From: JAIEPT01 sp038217425 | Lineage (GTDB): Bacteria > Planctomycetota > Planctomycetia > Gemmatales > Gemmataceae | Assembly (NCBI GenBank): GCA_038217425.1 | Contig: JBBQPM010000003.1 | Location: forward strand, 79,746 to 143,745 | Reading direction: 5' to 3' | Length of the DNA: 64,000 nt | Shown here: positions 18,285 through 28,100 of the stretch, in pieces | How positions within the stretch are numbered: the stretch's first letter is position 1 | Layout of the letters: each line of letters opens with the position of its first letter | The notes under the pieces: model-generated | Seen by the model: the letters and a program-made list of their open reading frames with translations, nothing else | Told to the model about the DNA's origin: nothing | Databases searched by the model: none | Translations under genes and position numbers: made by a program

Positions 18285-20479
18285 CGCGCGTTCGCTTTGC
18301 ATCGGGACTGCTCGCTTGCGTCGTGCTGACGGCCTCCGTAAATGCGCAAGCCCCGGCCTATTTCGCCGACGTCGTGCCGCTGCTCACCAAGCTCGGCTGC
18401 AACGGCGGCGGCTGTCACGGCAAGGCGGGGGGACAGAACCACTTCGCCCTCTCGCTGCTGGGCTTCGAGCCCGACCTCGATTTCGAGTCGATCGTCCAGG
18501 AAGCACGCGGCCGACGGCTCTTCTCGGCCGATCCGAAGAACAGCCTATTCCTGCTCAAGGCGACTGGCGCCGTCGCGCACGGCGGCGGCAAACGTCTGGC
18601 GAGCGACACGCAAGATTACCAGACTATCCTCCGCTGGATCGAGGCCGGCGCCCGCCCCGCGAGTCCCGCCGACCCCGTGCTCCAGCGCATCACCGTCACG
18701 CCCGACCGTAAGGTCTTCGATGCGGCCACCCGTTTGCATCCGCTGCGCGTCACCGCCCATTTCTCGACCGGCGCTACGCGCGACGTCACCCGGCAAGCCG
18801 TCTACCAGTCGAACGAACCCGAAATCGCCGAGACCGACGACAACGGCATTGTCCTCGTCAAGAACCGCAGCGGTCTGTTCGCGGTCATGGTTCGGTACGC
18901 CGATCAGATCGCCGTCTTTCACGGCGTCGTGCCGCACGCGCAGAAGTCGGCGCCGCTGCCCTCGGCCTGGGAAAAGGCAACGGGCATCGATCAGCATCTG
19001 GTCGCCAACTGGAAACGCCTCGGCATCGCCCCGTCGGCGCCCGCTTCGGACGAAGAGTTCATTCGCCGGGCGTCGCTCGACATCTGCGGCACGTTGCCCA
19101 CTCCCGAAGAAGTGAAGGCCTACGTCGCCGACGCTCGGCCCGACAAGCGCGCCAAGCTGATCGACCGCTTGCTCGATCGGCCCGAGTACGCGAGCAACTT
19201 CGCGCTCCGCTGGGGGGACATCTTGCGCAATCGCGGCAAGGGGTACAGCACGCGCTTTCAGCGTCCCGGCACTGCGATGTTCACGAACTGGATCCGCGAC
19301 GCCTTCGCCGACAACATGCCGTACGACCGCTTCGTCAGCGAGATCCTCACCGCATCCGGCAGCCAGGAGACCAATCCTCCCGCAGTTTGGTATCGAACGG
19401 TGCGAACCGGGCCGGAATACGTCGAATCAGTGGCTCAGGCGTTTCTGGGCGTTCGCATTCAGTGTGCTCAGTGCCATCATCATCCCGCGGAGGCGTGGAG
19501 CCAGGCCGATTACTTTCAGCTCGCCGCCGTCTTCGCACGGGTGGGCCGAAAGGGGGGCTTCGCGGACGCCGAGGTTCCGACGGGGGAGATCATTTTTCTC
19601 GCCGACGAAGGCGAAGTTGTGCACCCGCGGACCAAACAAACGATGCGGCCCCGCGCTCCCGGCAGCGCCGAGTTCAAGCTCGGCAAATACGACGATCCCC
19701 GCCGAGCACTCGCGCAGTGGATGACGACCAAGGACAATCCGTACTTCGCCCGGACGATGGCCAATCGCATGTGGGGCCACTTCCTCGGGCGCGGCATCGT
19801 CCATCCAATCGATGATGCTCGCAGCACCAATCCGCCCAGCAACCCCGAACTTCTGGACGCGCTCGCCAAGGGGTTCGCCGACAGCGGCTACGACATCAAG
19901 CAACTCGTCCGCACCATCTGCAACTCGTCCGCGTACGGGCTCAGCTCGATCCCGGAGGACGCCAACCAGGACGACGTGCAGAGCTTCGCCCGCTATTACC
20001 CGCGTCGTCTCCCTGCCGAGGTGTTACTCGATGCCCTGGGTCAAGTGCTGGAGGCGCCGACAAAGTTTCGCAGCGTGGCCGGCGATTTCCCGAAGGGGAC
20101 GCGGGCCATCGAACTCCCCGACGAAGCGGTGCCGAGCAACTTCCTCGACGTCTTCGGCCGACCTGCGCGCAACTCGGCCTGTGAATGCGAACGCGTCGAC
20201 GCCCCCGCGTTGGGGCAGACGCTCGAAATGGTCAGTTCGGTCGAACTTCAGGAGAAGCTGACGACCGACAAAGGCTACGTCGCCCGCCTGGCGAAGAACG
20301 GCCAACCGCATGCCCACAACGTCCGCGACGTCTTCCAGCGCGTCTTCGCCCGGGCGCCGAGGACGCGCGAGTTGAACTTGGCGGTGGAGTTTCTCGAATC
20401 GCAAACCGATCGTAAAGAGGCGTACGGCTCGCTGCTCTGGGCGCTCCTGGCGACGAACGAGTTCTTGTTTAACCATTAA
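18281..20479 (+). CDS. DUF1549/DUF1553 family cytochrome-like protein
   Basis: 732 residues with a signal peptide ending near SVNAQAPAYFADV. The N-terminal planctomycete cytochrome-like motif is KLGCNGGGCHGKAGG, followed by a bacterial Ig-like domain (HPLRVTAHFSTGATRDVTRQ). The DUF1549 domain starts near FIRRASLDICGTLPTPEEV, and a CxxCH motif lies in QCAQCHHHPAEAW. DUF1553 follows with NPYFARTMANRMWGHFLGRG and LVRTICNSSAYGLS. Full length for the family. The usual partner, DUF1501, is found downstream but is separated here by an AT-rich pentapeptide gene. Confidence 0.92.
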   Translation: MTRVRFASGLLACVVLTASVNAQAPAYFADVVPLLTKLGCNGGGCHGKAGGQNHFALSLLGFEPDLDFESIVQEARGRRLFSADPKNSLFLLKATGAVAHGGGKRLASDTQDYQTILRWIEAGARPASPADPVLQRITVTPDRKVFDAATRLHPLRVTAHFSTGATRDVTRQAVYQSNEPEIAETDDNGIVLVKNRSGLFAVMVRYADQIAVFHGVVPHAQKSAPLPSAWEKATGIDQHLVANWKRLGIAPSAPASDEEFIRRASLDICGTLPTPEEVKAYVADARPDKRAKLIDRLLDRPEYASNFALRWGDILRNRGKGYSTRFQRPGTAMFTNWIRDAFADNMPYDRFVSEILTASGSQETNPPAVWYRTVRTGPEYVESVAQAFLGVRIQCAQCHHHPAEAWSQADYFQLAAVFARVGRKGGFADAEVPTGEIIFLADEGEVVHPRTKQTMRPRAPGSAEFKLGKYDDPRRALAQWMTTKDNPYFARTMANRMWGHFLGRGIVHPIDDARSTNPPSNPELLDALAKGFADSGYDIKQLVRTICNSSAYGLSSIPEDANQDDVQSFARYYPRRLPAEVLLDALGQVLEAPTKFRSVAGDFPKGTRAIELPDEAVPSNFLDVFGRPARNSACECERVDAPALGQTLEMVSSVELQEKLTTDKGYVARLAKNGQPHAHNVRDVFQRVFARAPRTRELNLAVEFLESQTDRKEAYGSLLWALLATNEFLFNH

Positions 20480-20512
20480 ACGTCTCTGACGTGTTCCTGC
20501 TTGAGGTGCTGC

Positions 20513-21148
20513 ATGCCTCGGAATCAACTGATTTCACGATGGGACTCTGATCCCTTTGTAAGCGAAAAACTCCGCGAACTGAGAGGACTTGTGAAGGGCC
20601 GGATCATCGACGATGTTGCAGATTTCAAGGGGATTTCTATCGGACAAAATAACTCTCATCCCTCGCTTGGGTCATTTAGCTTTGCGAAGTGCGATCTAGC
20701 ACGATGTGATTTTGAACGTGCGTCCATCGCATCGCATTTTGACGGCTCGAAAGTATCCCAGGTTTCTTTCACACGTGCGAAGTTAATAGACTGCCAGATG
20801 AAACGAGCGATTTTTAAGAACTGCCAATTTGAATCGGCTCGGCTCGCAATTTCGTGCAATGATGCGGCATTCCGAAGCTGCAACTTTAGAGATGCATCCT
20901 GGCTTGGGAGTTTTTCGCGATCGTGCGGTGGTAGACGTGTTAGTTTTGTCGAGTGCGATTTTTCAGGCTGCTCGTTCAAACAGATAGAGTTTCGGGCAAC
21001 GCGTTTCGAGAACTGCATTTTCGACGGGGCAAGTTTTGTATGGTGTGAGCTAGCACACGTGAAGTATCAGGGAAATTCTCCTGCACAAAGTCAGATAAAA
21101 GAGGTGGACCAGGAGCATATCTTAAATTGGATTAAAGGGAACGAATAA
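20513..21148 (+). CDS. pentapeptide-repeat protein
   Basis: 211 residues from the ATG at 20513. From about residue 50 the sequence follows the A(D/N)LXX-like five-residue pattern with Phe/Leu at every fifth place (FAKCDLARCDFERASI, FTRAKLIDCQMKRAIF, FVECDFSGCSFKQIEF, FENCIFDGASFVW), predicting a right-handed quadrilateral beta-helix. No enzymatic domain is seen. Codon use and base composition are clearly more AT-rich than both neighbours, and the gene breaks the normal DUF1549-DUF1501 adjacency. That suggests horizontal insertion. Function is unknown; some relatives shield gyrase or act as scaffolds. Confidence 0.85.
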   Translation: MPRNQLISRWDSDPFVSEKLRELRGLVKGRIIDDVADFKGISIGQNNSHPSLGSFSFAKCDLARCDFERASIASHFDGSKVSQVSFTRAKLIDCQMKRAIFKNCQFESARLAISCNDAAFRSCNFRDASWLGSFSRSCGGRRVSFVECDFSGCSFKQIEFRATRFENCIFDGASFVWCELAHVKYQGNSPAQSQIKEVDQEHILNWIKGNE

Positions 21149-21194
21149 ACGACTTATAGCGTGCAATAAAGCAGAGACGCGAACTGGTGCATTC

Positions 21195-22499
21195 ATGAAG
21201 CAACTATCGATCAACCGTCGCAACTTCCTCGGCCTGGGCGCTCCGGCTCTGGGCCTGGGGCTCGCCGACATTCTCGGCGCCCGCGCCGCCGAGCCGCGCC
21301 GTCCGGGACAGCCGACAGCGAACAAGTCGCTGATCGTCTTCTGGACGCACGGCGGACTCAGTCAGCAAGATACCTACGATATGAAGCCCGACGCCCCGGC
21401 CGAGTTCCGCGGGATGTACCGCCCCATCGCGACGTCGGTCCCCGGCATCCGCCTGACCGAGCGGTTTCCGCGCCAGGCACGCGTCATGGACAAGCTGTCC
21501 ATCGTCCGCAGCGTCTACCACCAGAACGCCATCCATGCCCCGTCCGCTCACTGGATGCAGACCGGCTACTTCGGTCCGACACTCGCGCGCAACGCACCGC
21601 AGAAGCCATCGTTCGGGTCCGTCATCGCTCGCAGTCTCGGCGCCCGGCAGGCGCACATGCCCCCCTATGTCGCCATCCCCAAGGCGGAAGCGTTCGGCTA
21701 TCAAGGCGCCGTCTATCTGCGGGCCGCGAACAACCCGTTCGAGGTTGGCGCCGACCCGAGCGCGAACAACTTCCGCGTACCGAACCTCGCCCTCCCGCCC
21801 AGCCTGAGCGTGCGCAGCGTTGAGAATCGAACCCGGCTCCTGCGCGATTTCGATACCCTGCGTCGCGACATCGACCGCACCGGCGCGCTCGAAGGCCTCA
21901 ACGCGTTCAAGATTCAGGCGCTCGACATGGTGACCGGCGACCGCGTCCGCAGCGCCTTCGATCTGAGCCAGGAAAGTTCGCGCCTACGCGATCGGTATGG
22001 CCGGCATCTCTACGGGCAGGGCGCGCTGCTCGCTCGGCGACTCGTGGAAGCGGGCGCCGTCTGCGTCACGGTCAACACCGGGTACTGGGATCATCACGAT
22101 AACATCGAGCGCGGGCTCGAGACGCATCTGCCGCCGCTCGACGTCGCGATCGCGGCGCTCGTCGAAGATCTCGAAGATCGCGGCATGCTCGGCGACGTCG
22201 TGATCTACTGCGCCGGCGAGTTTGGCCGCACGCCGCTCATCAACGGCAACGCAGGCCGCGATCACTGGTCGAATTGCTTCTCGGCCCTGCTCGGCGGCGG
22301 CGGATTGCAAGGGGGTCGAGTCGTCGGCGCCAGCGAACCGCGCGGCGGCAGGGTCCGCGAACGCCCCGTCTCGCCCGGCGATTTGCTCGCCACGCTCTAC
22401 CAAACGCTCGGCATCTCACTCGACACCCACTACGAAGACGCCTCGGGCAGGCCCGTGAGCATCGTCGGCGCCGGACGACCGATCCACGAGTTGAGCTGA
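21195..22499 (+). CDS. DUF1501 family secreted protein
   Basis: 434 residues. The N-terminus carries a twin-arginine leader (NRRNFLGLGAPALGLGLADI). The mature chain shows the DUF1501 hallmarks: LIVFWTHGGLSQQDTYDMKP, a middle LLARRLVEAGAVCVTVN, NTGYWDHHDNIERG, and near the end VIYCAGEFGRTPLINGNAGR followed by DHWSNCFSALLGGGGLQGG. These resemble the metal-binding segments of the alkaline phosphatase/sulfatase superfamily. The substrate is not known. It is the expected partner of the DUF1549/DUF1553 gene upstream. Confidence 0.92.
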   Translation: MKQLSINRRNFLGLGAPALGLGLADILGARAAEPRRPGQPTANKSLIVFWTHGGLSQQDTYDMKPDAPAEFRGMYRPIATSVPGIRLTERFPRQARVMDKLSIVRSVYHQNAIHAPSAHWMQTGYFGPTLARNAPQKPSFGSVIARSLGARQAHMPPYVAIPKAEAFGYQGAVYLRAANNPFEVGADPSANNFRVPNLALPPSLSVRSVENRTRLLRDFDTLRRDIDRTGALEGLNAFKIQALDMVTGDRVRSAFDLSQESSRLRDRYGRHLYGQGALLARRLVEAGAVCVTVNTGYWDHHDNIERGLETHLPPLDVAIAALVEDLEDRGMLGDVVIYCAGEFGRTPLINGNAGRDHWSNCFSALLGGGGLQGGRVVGASEPRGGRVRERPVSPGDLLATLYQTLGISLDTHYEDASGRPVSIVGAGRPIHELS

Positions 22500-22530
22500 A
22501 TTAAGTCCGAGCCGCCGTGAAATCGCGCCA

Positions 22531-25500
22531 TCACGGGGGCAGCGGGTGGTTGCTGAGCAAATACGCCAACACGTCGCGTAGCTCGCCGGGCGTTTTGACG
22601 ACGCCGGCCGGCATCGGCGAGATCGGCGACGGGCGACGCTCCTCAATCTCCTTTTTCGCGATCGTGCGCCGGCTGGCGTCGGCCTGCAACAGTTCGACCA
22701 CGTCGGCGGTTTCCTGGACGATGAGCCCGGTGTGGATCTGCCCCGATTTCAACTCGAGGATCGAGCCGCGAAATGTCTCCGCGATCTGCCGTGTCGGTAG
22801 CAGAATCGACTCGACCAGATGCGGCACGGTGAAACGCTTCTTGGCGTCGGTCAGGCTCGGGGCGCCGACGACGGACTGATCGGGCGAGATCGCATGGCAC
22901 TTGGCGCACGCCAGGGCGCCGAACAATCGTCGGCCGTTGGCGGCGTCTCCCTTCAAGGACTCCTTGCTCCAGTCGAGCTCCAAAAACTCCGGCGGCACGC
23001 GCTCCGGGCCCGTCGCGATCGAGAGGGGCTTGGTCTTCTCGGGGAGCGTGGCCTGCGTCCGTTCCTTGGTGCGGAAGTGAAGCGTGACTTCGTTGCTGCT
23101 GCGAACGAGCAAGTCGTTGCTGCCGGGCTGCAGGTCGAGCGGCACGACGTCGCCTGCCATTGAGACGAGCTTGCCGTTGTGCCAGATCGAGGCTTGGCCG
23201 GCGATCGTCAGAAGGGCGGGTTGACGCAGACCGCTCTCCAGACGAAAGGCGAGGAAAACCGTCCCCGGCGCCACAGCGAATCGGCCTTCGCTACTTTCGG
23301 CCAAGGTCCACGCCTGCGTCAAATCGAGGGGCCGCTGCTCGATGGCAGGGATCTCGTCGAGGAACGGACCGAGCCGCCAGGCTTTGGCGACCGGTCGCGG
23401 CGGAACATGGGCGAGCGCCTTGCTGCGCAGAGCGAGCCGAGTCTTGGCGATCATCGGCTCGCTCCGTTCGTCGCGCAACAGCGAGAGAAAGTACGCCGAC
23501 TGCGTCTGCACCGGCTCGGCGGTGTCGCTCAGTCCGCGAACGAGCAGATCGAAAAGCGCGTTCTCCTCGGCTGAACGCGGCAACGTCTTCCATTTCTGGG
23601 CCATGGTGAAACTACCGACTCGGCCCTGGGCGTGCAGATCGACGGGCTGGGCAGCGTCGGCAAACGTGAGTGTGAAGTGTGCATTCTTCGAGGAATACGT
23701 CAGCGGCAGATTTGCCGGCGGGACGTAATCGCTGGGCGGCACGGTGAGCCGATAGCCGATCGCGATGGTCGCGGCGAGGCGATTGAGCGTGACGGGAGAC
23801 TTCGTTAAGTTTTCGAGGTCCTTGAGCGAAGCGCGCCGGGCCAGCAGTTTGCAGCCGAGCTGCCGTTCGTAGAGGTCGCTGCTGAGCGCGTGCGGCAACA
23901 GCTTCTCGAACGAGACGTTGTCGCCTTCATAGCCGTGCAAGAGCCCGGCCTTCGAAGCGGGGATATCGTAGCGAGTCGGCTGCTGGCCGAAGCGGCGCAC
24001 CAGTTCTTGATGGGCGCGGTAACGTCGCTCCCATGAATCGCTGTTGTTCTCCTTGCGGAGCGTGCCGAGGTCGGCTTTCGTCCAGTCGATCGGCTCGAAT
24101 GGCACGCCCGGCTCGTCGTCGGCACGCGTGATCAGGATCAGATCGCTGACGCAGTGCGGCGACCAGACGTTGCCGGTAAGGTAGAGGGCCGTCGCAAAGA
24201 CTCGGCCGCCGCGACCGACGGCGACGCCCACGGGGCGGGCGTTGTTCTTACCTTCGAGCCAGGGGATTTCCTCCGACCGAAACGTGAGCCCCTCGCGCCG
24301 CAGCGGATAGCGGTTGATCGCCATGCGGTCCCAGCGGTCCATCAAGAGTTGGCCGCGAAGTTCGGGCAGGAGCGGTTCGTCATAATAGGCCAGGTCGCAC
24401 GGGACGCCTCGGCCCATGGTCGAGATCATCGGTTCGATGAGATCGAAACGCTCGGGACTTTTCGACGCCATCCAGCCACGGGGCCAGGCGAAGTCGATGT
24501 TCGGAAAGACATGCAGGAGCTTCGCCGGGGCGTACTGAGCCGCCCGGCTTTCGTGGTCGTTGTCGTTGGTGAACAAGTTCCACTTGGAGTCGAACGCCAG
24601 GCCGACCGGCCCGCGCAAGCCCGTCGCCACGACCTTCACGGCCCCCGTTTCGCGATTGTAACGAAGCACCGCGCCGACTCCGGTGTACGGCGTCTTGCGC
24701 CACGGCGTTTCCGCACCGTCGCCGATGCCGCGGGTGAAGAGCGTCCAGTGCCCCCAGTGGTCGGGACGTTCCCAGTCGCTGGCGTTCAGGAGCGGATCGC
24801 CGTGCGTCAGGTAGAGATCGCCTTCCGGGCCCCATGCCAGGCAATGAAAGCTTACGTGCAAGTCGAGCGGCAGGCCCCAAAGCAAACGCCTCGGCTTCAC
24901 GCCCTGCCACTTTGCGCGGGCTTCGGGCAGGATGTAGAGCGCGTTCGCGGCGAGGACGTAGAGATCGTTACCGAGATACTCGAGGCCGATGATGATCGAG
25001 TCGGGCGGGAATCGGCAAATTTCCTGGCGCGGGCCGTAGCTGCCGTCGGCTTTGGGCGGAAAAACGAAGACCGCCTCGCGCCCGGCGACGAATAGGTTCC
25101 CCTCGCCATCGACGCGCACGGCGAGGTACGCATCGGACTCAGAGCGATCGATCAGCACCGCCTTGAGCTTCGCATTGACCGGGTGAAGCTGCAATCCGGC
25201 CGGCGGCGTCGGCCCCTGCTTCGTCGATGCCGGCGTGGCGTTCGCCAACCGCGCCGGGTTCTTGAACTTCGAACGATCCTCGAGTTCCTTCGCCCCCTCC
25301 GTCGGAAACCACAGGCCGATCGTATTCGCATCGTTCATCAACGGCGTTTCCGCTTCGCCGACGATGCGCAACCCGGTACTCAGACGCACGGATTCGATGA
25401 TACCGTCGCAACCGAGCGTCCCTTCGACGAGCCGACCGATCGCGAGGTTGCCCGGAACGACGGCCTTGCCCTTTGATTTCACGGTCTGATCCGCCACGCG

Positions 25501-26700
25501 CTTGCCATCGACGTACAAGAGAATGCGATCGGCCGCGTACAGCATGGCCACGCGATGCCAGGCGCCGTCGCAGAGTTGGGCGTTCGTCCGCACGTGATCG
25601 GGCGTCAGCCCGGGCACGTAGACGGTGAGCAGGCCGGTGCCGTTCTCCGAGAAGATCTCCCAGTGCTGGCCCGATTGCTTCGTGTCGTTGGCGGCGAGAA
25701 TGTTGTAACGGTCCTTGCGCGTCAGCTTCGCCTTCACCTCGACGGTGATCGGCGGATTGCGATACGCCGGTTTGCCGTCGATCAGGTAGCCCCCGGCGTT
25801 CGGCGTCGGCGCGCTCGTCGAAGCGGTGCGATATTTCGGCTTCGCGCCAGGCGACTTGCCGTCGAGTTGCGGTAACAGCCAATCGAGGCCGTCGAGGTTG
25901 TCGCGCAGACGCAGTTCGACGTCGTGTTGCGTGTGGCCGAGGATGCCGACCGGTCCGCGATAGCCGCTGTCGCGGAGGATTTGCAGTAACTTCAAGTCGA
26001 GCGTCCCTTCGCCGAGGCAAAGGATCTTCTTCCCTTCGCGGTCCCCCTTTGGGATCATGCCGTTCAGATTGAGCGCGAAGAGGTGCGGCATCATCGCCTT
26101 GAGCATCTTGGGAAAACGCTCGAGATGGTCGTGGCCATGATGGAGGTTGTAGACGATGCCGACGTTGGGCATCTTGAGCGCTTCGAGGACGGCGAGTTGA
26201 TTCTCGGGTTCGCCGAACCAGTTGCCGTGATTGTAGAGTCCGACCTTGCAGCCCAACAGCGCCGCCTCGCCGGCCACGGGTTTCAGAATCTTGACTGCGG
26301 CCGCGACCTTCTCCGCCTGCTCCTTGCCGGGAGCCGGGTCGCCGATCGAGACCCAGAGCTGCGTCTTGATTTCGTGCTTCTTGAGCAGGTCGAGAATCGT
26401 GCGGGCGCTGCCCGTCGTACTCGCGGGGAACCACACGGCTTTGAGGGCGATGCCGTGCTCTTTGAGCAGCGTCAGTTCCTTGTCGAAGGTCGGCAGATGC
26501 TCGACTCGCCAATCGTAGGCGTAACGTTTGAAGCCGAGCTGTTTGAGCAGTAGGACGCGTTCCTCGGGGCCGCGTTTCTTGGCGTCGAACGGCACGATAC
26601 ACCAGGCAACGAGGTTGTCGCGTTGGAAGAGTTTCTCCTGCCCCGGAACATCGTGAACGGCCGCGAACAGGAGGAGCGAGATAAGGAGGGGGCGTATCAT
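22531..26700 (-). CDS. secreted chimera: TIM-barrel, LamG, dehydrogenase propeller and heme-c domains
   Basis: 1389 residues with a signal peptide (LLISLLLFAAVHDVPGQ). Residues ~30-270 resemble the xylose-isomerase-like TIM barrel of sugar phosphate isomerases/epimerases (VGLYNHGNWFGEPENQLAVL, VGIVYNLHHGHDHLERF). A LamG/concanavalin-like domain follows near 330-460 (WHRVAMLYAADRILLYVDGK). The middle is a glucose/sorbosone-dehydrogenase-like propeller of the PVC type (LTHGDPLLNASDWERP, GLAFDSKWNLFTNDNDHESR, PRGWMASKSPERF). The C-terminus has HEAT-like repeats and a c-type heme domain with ACAKCHAISP near residue 1266 and FRGSILELKSGQIHTGL. It is expected to be a periplasmic redox enzyme acting on sugar-like compounds; the substrate is unknown. 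Confidence 0.88.
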   Translation of the reverse strand: MIRPLLISLLLFAAVHDVPGQEKLFQRDNLVAWCIVPFDAKKRGPEERVLLLKQLGFKRYAYDWRVEHLPTFDKELTLLKEHGIALKAVWFPASTTGSARTILDLLKKHEIKTQLWVSIGDPAPGKEQAEKVAAAVKILKPVAGEAALLGCKVGLYNHGNWFGEPENQLAVLEALKMPNVGIVYNLHHGHDHLERFPKMLKAMMPHLFALNLNGMIPKGDREGKKILCLGEGTLDLKLLQILRDSGYRGPVGILGHTQHDVELRLRDNLDGLDWLLPQLDGKSPGAKPKYRTASTSAPTPNAGGYLIDGKPAYRNPPITVEVKAKLTRKDRYNILAANDTKQSGQHWEIFSENGTGLLTVYVPGLTPDHVRTNAQLCDGAWHRVAMLYAADRILLYVDGKRVADQTVKSKGKAVVPGNLAIGRLVEGTLGCDGIIESVRLSTGLRIVGEAETPLMNDANTIGLWFPTEGAKELEDRSKFKNPARLANATPASTKQGPTPPAGLQLHPVNAKLKAVLIDRSESDAYLAVRVDGEGNLFVAGREAVFVFPPKADGSYGPRQEICRFPPDSIIIGLEYLGNDLYVLAANALYILPEARAKWQGVKPRRLLWGLPLDLHVSFHCLAWGPEGDLYLTHGDPLLNASDWERPDHWGHWTLFTRGIGDGAETPWRKTPYTGVGAVLRYNRETGAVKVVATGLRGPVGLAFDSKWNLFTNDNDHESRAAQYAPAKLLHVFPNIDFAWPRGWMASKSPERFDLIEPMISTMGRGVPCDLAYYDEPLLPELRGQLLMDRWDRMAINRYPLRREGLTFRSEEIPWLEGKNNARPVGVAVGRGGRVFATALYLTGNVWSPHCVSDLILITRADDEPGVPFEPIDWTKADLGTLRKENNSDSWERRYRAHQELVRRFGQQPTRYDIPASKAGLLHGYEGDNVSFEKLLPHALSSDLYERQLGCKLLARRASLKDLENLTKSPVTLNRLAATIAIGYRLTVPPSDYVPPANLPLTYSSKNAHFTLTFADAAQPVDLHAQGRVGSFTMAQKWKTLPRSAEENALFDLLVRGLSDTAEPVQTQSAYFLSLLRDERSEPMIAKTRLALRSKALAHVPPRPVAKAWRLGPFLDEIPAIEQRPLDLTQAWTLAESSEGRFAVAPGTVFLAFRLESGLRQPALLTIAGQASIWHNGKLVSMAGDVVPLDLQPGSNDLLVRSSNEVTLHFRTKERTQATLPEKTKPLSIATGPERVPPEFLELDWSKESLKGDAANGRRLFGALACAKCHAISPDQSVVGAPSLTDAKKRFTVPHLVESILLPTRQIAETFRGSILELKSGQIHTGLIVQETADVVELLQADASRRTIAKKEIEERRPSPISPMPAGVVKTPGELRDVLAYLLSNHPLPP

Positions 26701-26848
26701 GAGATCTCCGCATGGGGGTTGCCGACCGGAGGCGGTACGGCCACGATAGGCGTTCGATCGATGAAGTCAACGGGCCCGCGAAACGTTCCCGCCGAGATCG
26801 AAATGGATAAGATGCCCACGAGGCCTGGCCCATATTCAGGAGCGCCGA

Positions 26849-27802
26849 ATGTCCGCGAAACTCCATGCACTGGATTGCGCCTTGCGGCCGATGGTCGAGG
26901 CGGACGTGCCCCTTCATGGCGCCATGCTCAAGCGGTCGTTCAACCAGTGGTACTGGAACCACGGCGCCGGCAAGGATCACTTCACGTGCGACGACCGAGA
27001 CATGACGATCTTCGCGGAGATCTATCGCCGAATCAGTCCGGGCCATTGCGTGGTCGCCGCGGATCCGGAAACGGGCGCCATGATGGGCGCTTGCTTTTAC
27101 CATCCGCGCGAGCGGCACGTGAGTCTCGGAATCATGGCGGTCGACTCCAAATACTTCGGCCGCGGCGTTGGCGGTAGGCTCATCAAGCACATCGTCGAGT
27201 TTACGGAGTCCCACGGATACGACGCGCTGCGCCTGGTCGGCAGCGCCTGCAACATGGACTCGTTCTCGCTCTACAACCGCGCCGGCTTCGTACCACGCGT
27301 CGTCCATCAAGATATGGTGCTCGCCGTGCCCGCGGACGGAACCGGTCGCCCCGTGGCGCTGGGCGAGCGGGTGCGCGCGGCCACGCCGGACGATGTCGCG
27401 AACATTGGCGCGCTCGAGCTGGAAATCAGCGGCATTCGCCGGGAGGGGGACTATCGGTTCTGCATCGAGAATCCGCTCGGTTGTCTGCATGCCTCGGTGA
27501 TGGAAGATGCGCGCGGAAACCTCGCCGGCTTCGCCGTCTCCATTCGGCATAAGGCGATCAACATGCTCGGCCCCGCGTTTGCCCGCACCGAGGACGAGAT
27601 GCTCGCCTTGATGCAGCACGAACTCGAACGCTTCCGCGGCGCCTCGGTATTGGCGGTCGTTCCCATGGAGAATCGCCGCCTCGTGGAAGCCCTCTATCGA
27701 TGGGGCGGCGTCAATGTCGAAACCCATCTCCTGCAGGTCCGCGGCAAGTTTCAGCCGATCGCGGGAGTGAATCTGCCGAGCTTTTTGCCGGAAACCGGTT
27801 GA
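26849..27802 (+). CDS. GNAT-family N-acetyltransferase, probably two tandem domains
   Basis: 317 residues. The first GNAT domain spans residues 1-160, with the acetyl-CoA binding segment VDSKYFGRGVGGRLIKHIVE and the following strand-helix SFSLYNRAGFVPR. A second, shorter GNAT-like half follows (ERVRAATPDDVANIGALELE and later LVEALYRWGGVNVETHLLQ) but lacks a clear R/QxxGxG/A loop, so it may be non-catalytic. No signal peptide; cytoplasmic. Acceptor substrate unknown. It is divergent from the 1389-residue gene across a 148-nt intergenic region. Confidence 0.85.
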   Translation: MSAKLHALDCALRPMVEADVPLHGAMLKRSFNQWYWNHGAGKDHFTCDDRDMTIFAEIYRRISPGHCVVAADPETGAMMGACFYHPRERHVSLGIMAVDSKYFGRGVGGRLIKHIVEFTESHGYDALRLVGSACNMDSFSLYNRAGFVPRVVHQDMVLAVPADGTGRPVALGERVRAATPDDVANIGALELEISGIRREGDYRFCIENPLGCLHASVMEDARGNLAGFAVSIRHKAINMLGPAFARTEDEMLALMQHELERFRGASVLAVVPMENRRLVEALYRWGGVNVETHLLQVRGKFQPIAGVNLPSFLPETG

Positions 27803-27810
27803 TGAACCGA

Positions 27811-27861
27811 GAAAGCCCAACGGGTGACGCCAGGTATTCGGGCGCCTCACCCGCCGGGCTT
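27811..27861. repeat. imperfect palindrome after the GNAT gene
   Basis: The left arm beginning AAGCCCAACGGGTGACGCC (27813) is mirrored by a right arm ending CACCCGCCGGGCTT (27861), with a few mismatches and a short loop. It lies 8 nt after the GNAT stop. The position suits transcription termination, but no T-run follows, so it is listed as a REP-like palindrome. Confidence 0.6.
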
Positions 27862-27964
27862 GCATCACTCTTGTCCGCGGGGAGTATAAAATAGGCGTGC
27901 TCGTTCCGATAATAGACCTCGTCGCAAGACGAACTATACCTTTCGCGGTCCACCGTAAGTCAAG

Positions 27965-28034
27965 GAGCCGCGACCGCTAGGGAGCGGCTTGAAGTTCCCT
28001 GGCACGTGAAGCCGCTCCCTAGCGGTCGTGGCTC
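27965..28034. repeat. 26-bp near-perfect inverted repeat
   Basis: The left arm GAGCCGCGACCGCTAGGG (from 27965) and the right arm ending CCCTAGCGGTCGTGGCTC (28034) are reverse complements over about 26 bases with a single mismatch, separated by ~18 bases. It occupies most of the ~300-nt gap between the GNAT gene and the secreted hypothetical gene at 28101. The remainder of that gap shows no gene. The palindrome has the form of the short intergenic repeats found elsewhere in this window but is a different sequence family. Confidence 0.8.
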
Positions 28035-28100
28035 TGGTAGCAATATTCCCCGCGTACGGTATAACGCTACCGCCCGCACCTCCTCAGAAGAGTCGTCGCC

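Noticed and set aside
27811..28034. CRISPR array or tRNA in the repeat-rich gap
   Set aside because: Only single palindromes are present, without regularly spaced direct repeats or a cloverleaf.
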